The notes under the pieces are model-generated. The model was given only the letters and a program-made list of their open reading frames with translations. It did not search any database and was not told where the DNA came from. Below are positions 16,657 through 25,174 of a DNA stretch of 64,000 bases, piece by piece. The DNA is taken from assembly GCF_003026455.1 (NCBI RefSeq), contig NZ_PYMB01000016.1:38883-102882 (forward strand), in the 5' to 3' direction. The stretch comes from Photobacterium rosenbergii (GTDB lineage: Bacteria > Pseudomonadota > Gammaproteobacteria > Enterobacterales > Vibrionaceae). Made by a program: the position numbers and the translations under genes. Position 1 is the stretch's first letter. Every line of letters begins with the position of its first letter.

Positions 16657-17298
16657 ATGAATATCATTGAAATATTGAAAAGTAAATATGGTATCGATGA
16701 TGAGTTAGCAACACACCTTCTCGAAATGGGAACGGTTAAGAAATTGAAAAAAGGAGATTTTCTTTATTATCAGGATGAGCGAGCTAACTTTATCACCATA
16801 CCAATTTCTGGAACTTTAAGTTTTTCTCCTACCTGTGAGGACAGCGGAAGTATACAGTACAACTTGATTACCCCTGGTATCATCGTTAATGAGGTTTCTT
16901 TCCTTGTCGGCGGGGGGATCTTGACGGAAGTTAAGGCTGTCATTGATTGTTGCGTTATTCAATTGCCTTATACTGCTGCAGAACTACTGATGGGGAAATC
17001 CCCAAGCTTCTTAAGAATGCTGTCAATTTCTCTAGCTAAGAAGCAGCGAGCTACGTTGGCTCTTTTCAACCTAAGGGGAGAAAAAGATGCCAAAGGTAAA
17101 ATCAAAAAAGCGTTGCATGTGATCAGTGAAGCGACACCTGATGGGTTAATTCCTGTTAACATTATCACTTTAGCGTCCCTACTTTGCGTTTCAAGAAATA
17201 CAGTGGGGCGAGAGATAAAGCGGTTTATTGATAATGGAGAGATTATCAAAATTCAGGAAGGCTACCGCTTTGTAAATAGTGTTCAGAAAGTAGCGTAG
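16657..17298 (+). CDS. Crp/Fnr-family transcriptional regulator
   Basis: The frame opens with a TTG at 16630, but the ATG at 16657 is the more normal start, giving 213 residues. An N-terminal cyclic-nucleotide-like beta-roll (LKKGDFLYYQDERANFITIPISGTLSF) leads to a dimerisation helix and a C-terminal helix-turn-helix (ITLASLLCVSRNTVGREIKRFIDNGEI, about residues 163-190). The cAMP phosphate-binding RxS pattern of Crp is not evident and there is no Fnr cysteine set, so the ligand is unknown. Its terminator lies directly before the EIIB gene. Probable autonomous regulator of the envelope genes nearby (inference). Confidence 0.82.
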   Translation: MNIIEILKSKYGIDDELATHLLEMGTVKKLKKGDFLYYQDERANFITIPISGTLSFSPTCEDSGSIQYNLITPGIIVNEVSFLVGGGILTEVKAVIDCCVIQLPYTAAELLMGKSPSFLRMLSISLAKKQRATLALFNLRGEKDAKGKIKKALHVISEATPDGLIPVNIITLASLLCVSRNTVGREIKRFIDNGEIIKIQEGYRFVNSVQKVA

Positions 17299-17320
17299 GC
17301 TATTTATTTACCTCAAATGT

Positions 17321-17345
17321 AACCCAGCAAATGCTGGGTTTTTTC
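17321..17345 (+). terminator. terminator after the Crp-like gene
   Basis: AACCCAGCA-AA-TGCTGGGTT followed by six T, 22 bp after the stop. Confidence 0.92.
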
Positions 17346-17359
17346 GGATTAAACAAAAC

Positions 17360-17689
17360 ATGAAAAATGCATATATTTTAAAAGTGAAAACAAAGCTAAA
17401 ACAGTTATTGAAAGCCTTGACTTCAATTAACCCTAATACTGAGCATGAAGTTGATGAAATTATTCAAGCTATAGGCAGTATGGAGAACATTTGTGAAACA
17501 GGAGCCTGTGCGACACGACTAAGGTTACGATTAAAGTCGACATCTGTTGTTGATAAAAAAAGGTTAACGACCCTAGGAGCACATGGGGTGGTGGTTTTGG
17601 ATAACGAACATATCCAAATTATCTTTGGCCTGAAGGCAAATATGTATTCCCAGATTATCGAGTCGCGTCTTCTGGATAAATCTAGTTAA
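17360..17689 (+). CDS. stand-alone PTS EIIB-type domain protein
   Basis: 109 residues. The C-terminal 65 match the glucose/N-acetylglucosamine-type EIIB domain: GACATRLRLRLKS carries the phosphorylatable cysteine (Cys50), then LTTLGAHGVVVLDNEHIQIIFGL, the usual end. In known systems EIIB passes phosphate from EIIA to a sugar inside the fused EIIC membrane channel. Here no EIIA, EIIC or sugar gene is adjacent, and the N-terminal 40 residues are a charged helix. The start lies 15 bp past a strong terminator with no clear ribosome site. It could be a remnant, a regulator, or a trans-acting partner for an EIIC elsewhere. Confidence 0.8.
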   Translation: MKNAYILKVKTKLKQLLKALTSINPNTEHEVDEIIQAIGSMENICETGACATRLRLRLKSTSVVDKKRLTTLGAHGVVVLDNEHIQIIFGLKANMYSQIIESRLLDKSS

Positions 17690-17710
17690 TTCAATAGCGT
17701 TATGAATGAA

Positions 17711-17733
17711 ACAGGAGAGCATGGCTCTCCTGT
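17711..17733. terminator. hairpin between convergent genes
   Basis: ACAGGAGAGC-ATG-GCTCTCCTGT: perfect 10-bp stem between the EIIB gene (+) and the phosphatase gene (-), 15 bp from the latter's stop. There is no strong T-run. Confidence 0.65.
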
Positions 17734-17747
17734 AGTAAGCATTTAAA

Positions 17748-19430
17748 TTAATCTACAAATACTTCTTCCAGCACATTTCCTGTCGAACCTGAAGGGAACG
17801 GAATAGACAGCAGTGCCGAAAGGGTCGGTGCAACATCATAAGGCGTCACTTCACGGTATACATTGCGTGGCTTAATGTTCATGCCAGCAAAAATGATCGG
17901 TACATGGGTATCATAACGCCATGGTGAGCCGTGCATGGAGGCAATCACTAAGCCATCGTCGCTGTTAATATAGCTCCTTGGCTCAAAAGTAATATGAATG
18001 TCGCCGGAGCGGGTTGGGTTGAAGTTGTTAATGACTCGCTTAGCGATATAGTCTGATGCCAGGCTATTTTCGGTGATATCAACAGCAGTAATAGCACGAT
18101 AAACTTTGTCATTGCTATCAAGTTGCTGGGCGATGAAGCGTTGTACCTTGGCGATATCAAGTTTGTTTTTCTTAATAAAGTCGTGATCAAGATAGATGTA
18201 AGGGTGGAAGTACTGGCTGATTAGTTGCTCGCGAGAAGCGTTAAACTCGTCATTCAATTTTTTATCCAAGTCTTCAGCAAACAGATCATCTGCACTGACA
18301 TAACCAACTTGTCTAAGCCCTAGTTGCTGCGAGTAGGGTGAGACCTCTGGTACGCCATGATCTGAAGATAACACAATAAGGGTTTTGTCTAGACCAACAT
18401 GCTTATCGACATGCTGGAACAAGTCTGCAAGTAATTGATCCAGGCGAATGAGGTTGTCTTCCGTCTCATGGCTTGATGGGCCATTGATATGGATAACATA
18501 GTCATTTGAGGAGAAGCTAATTGACAGGTAGTCGGTGGCATCACCTTTGCCAAGGCGCTCTTGAGAAAGCAACTCAGATGCAAAGTTTGCCGTCAATGCA
18601 TCGCCTGCAGGGCCAAGTGTTAGCATCGTATTAAAGTATGGATAGCTCGCTGGGCCATACGGGTATGGGAAGCTGCGTTTGAATGTTGCTAGGCTAGTTT
18701 TTTGCTCACTATTGCTGTCAGGCAAGGTATAAGAGTCGATCGGCAACACTCGATCCCAGCTTTTGCCTGAAAAGGCGCTGACATGTTCACCCTCATTCCA
18801 CTTTGTTACCCAATCTGGGTAACTGTCATAGTAATAATCGCTGGTAACGAATGTGCCTGCGGATTTAGAAAACCAAAATGCCTTGCCAGTTTTGCCCGCC
18901 ATTGAGACTGCGCCGCGGTCTTTGACAGATACACTGAAGACCTTGGATAGTCCGTTGGTAGCAAGGGTTAACTCATCGCTGAAGGTACTGACGAGAAAGT
19001 TGTTCGGGGTTCTGCCGCTGCTTTGCGCCAGAGCCATGGTTTGGTCCACTTCGGTATCTTTGTCGACATCCGCATTTTCCGTCAAGATGCTGTATTCGCT
19101 ATCTTCGATGTTGTACACCAAGCGTCCGTCAGCCCTGTCAAACCAAACGTTTCCGACCATACCGTGAACCGCGGGTGTTGTGCCGGTTGCTAATGACGCG
19201 TGCCCAACAATGGTTTCGGTATTGGCGTGTTGGTAATGGGCGTTTTTGTATACGGTACCTTGCTTGAGAAGATAGTTAAACCCGTTATCGGAGAAGTTGT
19301 GGGCATAGCGTTCAAGTAGATCACCACGCAGGCCATCTACGGTTATTTGCAGCACAAGGTTTGGGGTAGCTGTTTCTGCAAAGGCGGAAAAGGCTGTAAG
19401 TAGAGTAAGTGCAGTAATTGTCTTTTTCAT
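17748..19430 (-). CDS. secreted PafA-like alkaline phosphatase/phosphodiesterase
   Basis: 560 residues with a signal peptide (KKTITALTLLTAFSAFA). The alkaline-phosphatase-superfamily metal sites can be seen: TVDGLRGDLL (first aspartate), HANTETIVGHASLATGTTP with the threonine nucleophile, HGMVGNVWFD, SFSSNDYVIH with Asp and His ligands, and LSSDHGVPEV. This order matches the monoesterase PafA and related NPP enzymes, which release phosphate in the periplasm. It has a separate promoter region downstream of the DUF1254 terminator. No Pho box could be confirmed by eye. Confidence 0.88.
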   Translation of the reverse strand: MKKTITALTLLTAFSAFAETATPNLVLQITVDGLRGDLLERYAHNFSDNGFNYLLKQGTVYKNAHYQHANTETIVGHASLATGTTPAVHGMVGNVWFDRADGRLVYNIEDSEYSILTENADVDKDTEVDQTMALAQSSGRTPNNFLVSTFSDELTLATNGLSKVFSVSVKDRGAVSMAGKTGKAFWFSKSAGTFVTSDYYYDSYPDWVTKWNEGEHVSAFSGKSWDRVLPIDSYTLPDSNSEQKTSLATFKRSFPYPYGPASYPYFNTMLTLGPAGDALTANFASELLSQERLGKGDATDYLSISFSSNDYVIHINGPSSHETEDNLIRLDQLLADLFQHVDKHVGLDKTLIVLSSDHGVPEVSPYSQQLGLRQVGYVSADDLFAEDLDKKLNDEFNASREQLISQYFHPYIYLDHDFIKKNKLDIAKVQRFIAQQLDSNDKVYRAITAVDITENSLASDYIAKRVINNFNPTRSGDIHITFEPRSYINSDDGLVIASMHGSPWRYDTHVPIIFAGMNIKPRNVYREVTPYDVAPTLSALLSIPFPSGSTGNVLEEVFVD

Positions 19431-19449
19431 ATCTTCGTTATTGTCCTTA

Positions 19450-19478
19450 AAAAAAACCTGCCAGTTGGCAGGTTTTTT
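19450..19478 (-). terminator. terminator after the DUF1254 gene
   Basis: AAAAAACCTGCCA-GT-TGGCAGGTTTTTT; symmetrical with A and T runs on both sides, so it works on both strands. It lies just past the DUF1254 stop. Confidence 0.92.
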
Positions 19479-19501
19479 ATATTCGCGAGGAGAGGGGAAT
19501 A

Positions 19502-20953
19502 TTATTTCTCTACCTTGAACATTTCAGGCAGAACAAACTCACCGTCTACTACTTCTTGTTTTGGCTCATACATGCGAATCTGAAGCATGAAGTCATCGTT
19601 TGGTGCTGGTAGCCAGTTAGCCAGGTGCTTCGCATCAGTTGGTTTGTCGTGGCCGATGTATACGGTCAGTGAACCATCTTCGTTGTAAATTAGGTCTTCT
19701 GTTACAGTGCCAATTTTGTAGCGGTCGATTTTGTTTTCAACCATGAAGCGGTCTTGCGCATCGTACATGGTTACAGACCAGAAGCCGCCCAAGTGGCTGT
19801 TAATTGCCATGTCTGCTGGGAAGGTGATGGTGTAACCATTTTCACCATTTAGCATTTCACCATTGCTATCAACGTAGCGTTTCGGGTACATGGCACGCTC
19901 TGGCGAGTTAAGGCCAATCGAGTTCATGTTTACCGCTGCGCGAAGCAGGTAATCAGTGCCGTAGCGGCCTGCATCGTATTCCCAGTTCCAGCCATTTACT
20001 GGTACGCCAGTATTTACAGCTGCATCACGAACAATGGCAAAGCCATCAGCAAAGGCTGCTTGCAGTGCCGCTTTACGTGCTTCGCTTAGGTTTTCAGTAC
20101 CACCGTTACCAATACCGATGTAGGCGAAAGTATCAACCAGCTCTTTGTCTTTCTCTAGCGGGTTTTCAGCCAGCACTTTGTCCAGGCGGTCAAACCATTC
20201 AAGACCTGCTGGGAAGTTAACCGTCGGCGCACCTGCAGATTCTTTAGGCTCTGGTTGAGGTTGTGTGTTCGGGTAGTCTGAAAGCTTGGTTAGGCGGAAC
20301 TGCTTCTGAACTTCGCGTGCAGCTGCTTCATCAGCAAGGTTTTCTACACCAAGGCGACCTGCCATCCAGATATAGCGGGTGTCAGAGTAGTAAACCGGTA
20401 GGCCTTCAGGGAGTTCGCCTTCATAACCTTTTTTCGCCAGAATGAAGTCGCCGCCATCGTTGCCAACCGTTGCGTTGCTTAAGTCAACAACCGCTTCTGT
20501 GTACATATCGATGATTTGCGCCATCCAGTAACGGTTGTCTGTGACTTCTGGCACGGTAAGTACAATTGGCTGCTCTTCAAGGTCGCCCCACATCTGTAGG
20601 TATAGCGTATCGTTGTTTGGTGTCGTGTAAGAGCGGTCACGGTAATCCCACAGGCGTGTAATTGGCCCCAGTTCGTTCAATGGTGCCTGGCCGTTGCTGA
20701 TCGGTGCGTCTACAGAGGTTTGTAGCTCAAGCGCAACATCCATCATTACCGGTGCCCAGCCGTAAACGGCAGCCTGTACGCCAAGCGCATAGGCATAGTT
20801 GTATTCTGCTTGTTCACGGTCTGTGAAGCTACTCGCAGCTTGTGGTTCTGGCGTAGATGTTTGTGAGTTAGCCATAGTTGCTTGAGAACAGCCGCTTAGG
20901 GTAAAGCTTGCAGCCAAAGCAATAGCAACCGTCTTTTTCATTAGTTTGTTCAT
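19502..20953 (-). CDS. DUF1254/DUF1214 lipoprotein
   Basis: About 483 residues. A lipobox (LSGC, cysteine at residue 22 from the 20953 ATG) marks a lipoprotein. The DUF1254 region (ALGVQAAVYGWAPVMM, TPNNDTLYLQMWGDL) and the C-terminal DUF1214 region (SHLGGFWSVTMYDAQDRFMV, NWLPAPNDDFMLQIRMYEP) are both clear. The pair is widespread but its biochemical role is not settled. I prefer ATG 20953 over 20959, because GGTGGA abuts the latter. The upstream gap contains a perfect 12-bp dyad near the end of the LysR gene (21069-21099). Confidence 0.9.
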   Translation of the reverse strand: MNKLMKKTVAIALAASFTLSGCSQATMANSQTSTPEPQAASSFTDREQAEYNYAYALGVQAAVYGWAPVMMDVALELQTSVDAPISNGQAPLNELGPITRLWDYRDRSYTTPNNDTLYLQMWGDLEEQPIVLTVPEVTDNRYWMAQIIDMYTEAVVDLSNATVGNDGGDFILAKKGYEGELPEGLPVYYSDTRYIWMAGRLGVENLADEAAAREVQKQFRLTKLSDYPNTQPQPEPKESAGAPTVNFPAGLEWFDRLDKVLAENPLEKDKELVDTFAYIGIGNGGTENLSEARKAALQAAFADGFAIVRDAAVNTGVPVNGWNWEYDAGRYGTDYLLRAAVNMNSIGLNSPERAMYPKRYVDSNGEMLNGENGYTITFPADMAINSHLGGFWSVTMYDAQDRFMVENKIDRYKIGTVTEDLIYNEDGSLTVYIGHDKPTDAKHLANWLPAPNDDFMLQIRMYEPKQEVVDGEFVLPEMFKVEK

Positions 20954-21068
20954 TGTCATTCCACCACCCGTCTAGGTATATGAAGAAATACAGTTTTGTT
21001 GTTGGTTGTATTACACCGTTAAATAGCGTGGTGAACCATGAGGTGGGGGTTATATAATACATCAACGA

Positions 21069-21099
21069 AGCTTATGCATTAATGATCAATGCATAAGCT
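21069..21099. promoter_or_regulatory. perfect 12-bp inverted repeat
   Basis: AGCTTATGCATT (21069-21080) and AATGCATAAGCT (21088-21099) are perfect inverted copies 7 nt apart, between the LysR stop and the DUF1254 start. No T-run follows on either strand. An operator for the DUF1254 promoter is more likely than a terminator. Confidence 0.6.
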
Positions 21100-21120
21100 G
21101 TGATGAGGGGGTTTGAGGTT

Positions 21121-21972
21121 CTACTGCTTGTGAATAAGTGTTTTGATTTGATGCTTTATGTTGTCACGTAAAGCGATATGGTTGGGATCTTTCACAGCCC
21201 TTCGGTGATAAATCATATGGATCGGCACATCGAGACAATCAATCGGCATAGGGAGCACTTTTAAACCAAGACGAGATGCCCATTTGTCGGCAAATGAACC
21301 AAACACCAATCCTAAGTGATAGGTGTCAGCGACCGATAATGCCATCGCTGCCTGGTTCGATACATCTTTACGTTCTATCCGAGGTGATAGTGGTTCCTGG
21401 GCAAATAGCTCGAGAAATTGCCTTCCTTCCCGGGTCGCTTTGTAGATGATATGCCCTTCTTGGTAAAACTGCTCCTTAGACAAAGTATCACCGGTAATTC
21501 TTGGGTGGTCAGATCGGCAAATGACCTTAATTGGTTCGCGGTGGATCAGCTCGATTTCAAAGGCACTTTCTCTATGAGTCGTGGTATCAATGACCAAGTC
21601 AACTTGCTGTGAGCGGAGTTGGTCAAAAAGCGTGGTTTGATCTAAAGGAGGCACTTTAATCGAGATGTCGCTGACTTCTTCGAAATAATGAGAAAGCGCT
21701 TCGATGCAATAGACGATATGCTCATCGGGAACTGAAAGCGCGTTGTCGATGATCTCCATACCCTGCTGAAGCTTTTCTGCGAGTGCGACAGCACGCCTTG
21801 TAGGGGCGATACTCCGACCATTCTTGACAAACAGCGGCTCGCCCACTTGCTCTTCAAGCCGGCGGATAGCCATGCTGACAGCAGGCTGGCTTACCCCCAG
21901 GCTCTCCGATGCGCGGGTGTATGATTTATTCTGGTAGACAGAGATAAAGGTACGTACCAGATTCAAATCCAT
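21121..21972 (-). CDS. LysR-family transcriptional regulator
   Basis: 283 residues with the helix-turn-helix KSYTRASESLGVSQPAVSMAIRRLE and LFVKNGRSIAPT. It is a clear paralogue of the LysR at 14869, sharing the MDLNLVRxF start and the effector-domain pattern DHPRI...LPMPI...HMIYHRR. The DUF1254 gene follows it on the same strand 167 bp away, and the PLP enzyme is divergent. Likely targets are the DUF1254 gene or the phosphatase; this is inference from position. Confidence 0.93.
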   Translation of the reverse strand: MDLNLVRTFISVYQNKSYTRASESLGVSQPAVSMAIRRLEEQVGEPLFVKNGRSIAPTRRAVALAEKLQQGMEIIDNALSVPDEHIVYCIEALSHYFEEVSDISIKVPPLDQTTLFDQLRSQQVDLVIDTTTHRESAFEIELIHREPIKVICRSDHPRITGDTLSKEQFYQEGHIIYKATREGRQFLELFAQEPLSPRIERKDVSNQAAMALSVADTYHLGLVFGSFADKWASRLGLKVLPMPIDCLDVPIHMIYHRRAVKDPNHIALRDNIKHQIKTLIHKQ

Positions 21973-22161
21973 AACTCATACTCTTGCTTTTGAAAAACAA
22001 GCATATAGTAACATTAGCGTGGATATTGCAGAATGGTTGTTATGCAAGAGTGCGATGAGTATAGGGCTTGCTGGAAGGTGTTGATTCAACGAGACATCAG
22101 CAACGCCTTGTTATACTGACCTTTTATGCCCAGTTACCTCAAGGTGAGACAAGGAATTCTG

Positions 22162-23322
22162 ATGAAGAGCAAAAAGTTTGCAACCCAGGTCATCCACAGC
22201 GGTGACCAGACTGTCCAGCAAACCAACCCGATTTTCCCCCAAATTACGACTGCCAGTACGTTTGTCCAGCCTAATATTGGCGAGTTCGGCGACTTTAACT
22301 ACTCCCGCTGCGATAACCCAACGCGAAGTGCTTATGAAAGTGCTTTGGCCGAGCTAGAAGGCGGTGTTTATGCCACTGCGACGGCATCGGGAATGGCGGC
22401 GACAGCACTGGCTCTTGAGCTTTTTCCTGCGGATTCCCATGCGATAGTGATGTCGAGTGTCTACGGCGGTACCCATCGTTTGTTTGAGACGCTACGCAGC
22501 CGTACTTCTGGTATGTCGTTTAGCTATGTCGATCTTAATGATCTGGCAGCGGTTGAAGCCTGTATACAATCCAATACCCAATTTATCTGGATTGAAACCC
22601 CAACCAACCCATTGCTTGAGCTGGTAGATATCGAAGCGGTTTGCCAATTGGCCAAGCAATGTGAACTGGTTTCGATTGTCGACAATACCTTCTCTACCGC
22701 GTGGAACCAACAGCCACTCGCGCTAGGGGCAGATATCGTGATGCTCTCTACCAGTAAATATATTGGCGGGCACTCAGATCTGATTGGCGGGGCGTTGATC
22801 GCTGCTGATAACACTCTGGCACAGCAACTGGATCGCTGCAAAACCACTGTCGGAGCGATTGCCTCACCGTTTGATTCCTACTTGGCGTTGCGGGGCTTGA
22901 AAACCTTGGACATCCGGATGGAAAGGCAATGCAGTAATGCCCTCAAGGTTGCGCAGTGGCTCGAGCAACAGCCGACGATTGAGCAGGTTTACTACCCTGG
23001 CCTCGAAACTCACCCTCAGCACGCGTTATGCCTAAAACAGATGCGTACTGGCGGGGCAGTGGTGTCTGTCCGTTTGAAAGGCGATGAAGAGGCAGTGAAA
23101 CAGTTTGTCGGCAAGCTGCAGTTTTTCATGTTGGCGGAATCACTGGGTGGGGTAGAAAGCATGATTAACCATGCTGCTACGATGTCTCACGCAGGAGTAC
23201 CGGAAGCCGAGCGGGAAAAAATGGGTATCTACTATCAGACCCTACGTTTGTCAGTCGGCATCGAGGATGCTGATGATTTAATCGCGGATCTCGAACAGGC
23301 GTTGAACAGTCACGTGGTATAA
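22162..23322 (+). CDS. Cys/Met-metabolism PLP enzyme (cystathionine synthase/lyase or methionine gamma-lyase type)
   Basis: About 386 residues from ATG 22162, which has AAGGA 7 nt upstream; the longer frame to 22126 lacks a site. The PLP lysine is in LSTSKYIGGHSDLIGG, the cofactor aspartate in SIVDNTFST, and the phosphate-binding loop in ASGMAATALAL. The substrate-loop NYSRCDNPTRSAYE and the C-terminal LAESLGGVESMINHAATMSH are those of the trans-sulfuration family. Whether it makes cystathionine or cleaves cystathionine or methionine cannot be settled by eye. It is monocistronic, with a terminator following. Confidence 0.9.
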   Translation: MKSKKFATQVIHSGDQTVQQTNPIFPQITTASTFVQPNIGEFGDFNYSRCDNPTRSAYESALAELEGGVYATATASGMAATALALELFPADSHAIVMSSVYGGTHRLFETLRSRTSGMSFSYVDLNDLAAVEACIQSNTQFIWIETPTNPLLELVDIEAVCQLAKQCELVSIVDNTFSTAWNQQPLALGADIVMLSTSKYIGGHSDLIGGALIAADNTLAQQLDRCKTTVGAIASPFDSYLALRGLKTLDIRMERQCSNALKVAQWLEQQPTIEQVYYPGLETHPQHALCLKQMRTGGAVVSVRLKGDEEAVKQFVGKLQFFMLAESLGGVESMINHAATMSHAGVPEAEREKMGIYYQTLRLSVGIEDADDLIADLEQALNSHVV

Positions 23323-23349
23323 CCGAGCGTAAGGTAAAACTGCCAGCTT

Positions 23350-23398
23350 TAAAGCCCCAACCGTAACTGCTTTTACAGTAATACGGGTGGGGCTTTTT
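23350..23398 (+). terminator. terminator of the PLP-enzyme gene
   Basis: AAAGCCCCAACCGTA (23350-23364) pairs with TACGGGTGGGGCTTT (from 23383) with small mismatches, then T-rich sequence. Confidence 0.8.
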
Positions 23399-23761
23399 AT
23401 TAATTGTTCATAAATAGCAGCGGTTCAATTTATCTTTTGTCGATAAATCAATACAAAAATGATGGGTAATTATTACATTGTGGTCTTTTGCTCTTAAATG
23501 CATCGAAAAGGCCAATAAATTGTCTTATTTGCCCCGATTTGAAACAGTTCCAAAAGATGAATCACTGTTTTGGGGCAAGTGTGGTTTTATTGCACCAATA
23601 TGCGCTTAAGGAATAGTAAGTAAAGTGTGTATCAGATTTTTGGTTGAGAGTTTAAATTAATATAATCAACATCTTACGTGCATTGGGGCAGGGCTGTTTA
23701 TTTTGGCATCGTTTTTGATTGGACATTAACTGAATGTTTATTACAAACGGAGATGTTAAGT
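23399..23761 (+). promoter_or_regulatory. urt-ure control region
   Basis: About 360 bp of AT-rich sequence ahead of urtA. TGGCAT-N5-TTGAT at 23704-23719 has the exact GG to G(A) spacing of a sigma-54 -24/-12 promoter but has GA in place of GC at -12. It lies about 43 nt before urtA. TGCACCAATATGCGC at 23591-23605 resembles a degenerate NtrC half-site arrangement. Nitrogen control of urea use is common; these sites are only candidates. Confidence 0.4.
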
Positions 23762-25045
23762 ATGTCCACGATGTCCAAACTGAATCTAGCAACACTTGGT
23801 CTGAGTTTATCTCTACTCTCAGCGGCAGTATCTGCTGAAGAGACGATCAAGGTTGGGGTTCTTCATTCGCTGTCGGGCACAATGGCGATCAGTGAGACCA
23901 CGCTGAAAGATACCGTCTTGATGCTGGTTGATGAGCAGAATAAAAAAGGGGGCCTGTTAGGCAAGAAACTGGAAGCGGTGGTCGTGGATCCTGCCTCGAA
24001 CTGGCCACTTTTTGCTGAAAAAGCCCGAGAACTTATCGAAAAGGAAAAAGTCGATGTAGTGTTTGGTGGTTGGACGTCGGTCTCCCGTAAATCAATGCTG
24101 CCGGTGTTTGAAGAACTCAATAGTATCTTGTTCTACCCAGTGCAATATGAGGGTGAGGAATCATCCAAAAATGTCTTCTATACCGGTGCCGCTCCTAACC
24201 AGCAGGCTATCCCTGCCGTTGAATACCTGATGGACGAGTTGGATGTCGAGCGCTGGGTTCTGGCTGGCACCGATTATGTCTACCCGCGTACCACCAACAA
24301 AATCCTTGAGTCATATCTGAAAGCCAAAGGTGTCGCTGAAGAAGACATCATGATTAGTTACACCCCGTTTGGCCACTCTGACTGGCAGTCGATTGTTTCC
24401 GATATCAAGAAGTTTGGCTCTGCTGGTAAGAAAACAGCGGTAGTTTCAACTATCAACGGTGACGCTAACGTTCCATTTTACAAAGAGTTAGGTGCCCAAG
24501 GCGTCTCCTCTGAAGACATCCCTGTTGTTGCGTTCTCCGTGGGCGAAGAAGAACTATCCGGTATGGATACCTCGCCATTGGTCGGCCACCTTGCGGCCTG
24601 GAACTACTTCATGAGTGTTGATACCGAGCAGAATGAAGAGTTCATTGATGGTTGGCAGTCGTTTATCAAAAGTGAAGATCGGGTGACCAATGACCCGATG
24701 GAAGCACACTATATCGGCTTCAATATGTGGGTACAGGCAGTCAAGAACGCCGGTACGACTGATTCGGAAGCGGTACAAGATGCCCTAATCGGTATTGCTG
24801 TTCCGAACCTATCTGGTGGTTACTCGACCATGCTGCCAAACCACCATATCACCAAACCCGTGCTGATTGGTGAGATCCAAGATGATGGTCAGTTTGATGT
24901 GGTGTGGGAGACAACAGGCCTGGTGGCCGGTGATGCATGGTCTAAGTATCTTCCGGAATCTGCCAAGCTCTATTCTAGCTGGTCTAAGCCATTCTCTTGT
25001 GGAGCCTTTAACACCGAAACCAAAAAGTGTTCAGGCTCGAATTAA
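23762..25045 (+). CDS. urtA: urea ABC transporter, substrate-binding protein UrtA
   Basis: About 427 residues from ATG 23762, 9 nt after GGAG (alternative ATGs at 23753 and 23771). A signal peptide (NLATLGLSLSLLSAAVSA) precedes a type-I periplasmic-binding fold: IKVGVLHSLSGTMAISE, VVFGGWTSVSRKSMLPVFEE, ILFYPVQYEGEESSKNVFYTGAAPNQQ. These blocks are diagnostic for UrtA within the branched-chain amino-acid receptor family. It captures urea in the periplasm. It is first of the urt-ure locus and is set apart from urtB by two hairpins, which should favour a high level of this receptor. Confidence 0.96.
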   Translation: MSTMSKLNLATLGLSLSLLSAAVSAEETIKVGVLHSLSGTMAISETTLKDTVLMLVDEQNKKGGLLGKKLEAVVVDPASNWPLFAEKARELIEKEKVDVVFGGWTSVSRKSMLPVFEELNSILFYPVQYEGEESSKNVFYTGAAPNQQAIPAVEYLMDELDVERWVLAGTDYVYPRTTNKILESYLKAKGVAEEDIMISYTPFGHSDWQSIVSDIKKFGSAGKKTAVVSTINGDANVPFYKELGAQGVSSEDIPVVAFSVGEEELSGMDTSPLVGHLAAWNYFMSVDTEQNEEFIDGWQSFIKSEDRVTNDPMEAHYIGFNMWVQAVKNAGTTDSEAVQDALIGIAVPNLSGGYSTMLPNHHITKPVLIGEIQDDGQFDVVWETTGLVAGDAWSKYLPESAKLYSSWSKPFSCGAFNTETKKCSGSN

Positions 25046-25060
25046 CCCCTCATAAAGATT

Positions 25061-25080
25061 AAGGGCATTTGCCCTTTCCT
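25061..25080 (+). terminator. first intercistronic hairpin after urtA
   Basis: AAGGGC-ATTT-GCCCTT followed by a pyrimidine-rich TCCTTTATT. It probably acts as a partial terminator within the operon. Confidence 0.65.
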
Positions 25081-25086
25081 TTATTG

Positions 25087-25117
25087 ATAGCGCTTCAGTT
25101 TATGGCTGAAGCGCTAT
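25087..25117 (+). repeat. second intercistronic hairpin after urtA
   Basis: ATAGCGCTTCAG (25087-25098) and CTGAAGCGCTAT (25106-25117) form a perfect 12-bp stem with a 7-nt loop, just after the first hairpin. Stable stems here protect the upstream message or reduce read-through. Confidence 0.75.
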
Positions 25118-25174
25118 GTTCTGTGGGTTTTTGCCCACCTTGGAAGTCGTTAATTGCCAGTAAGGACACAAGAA

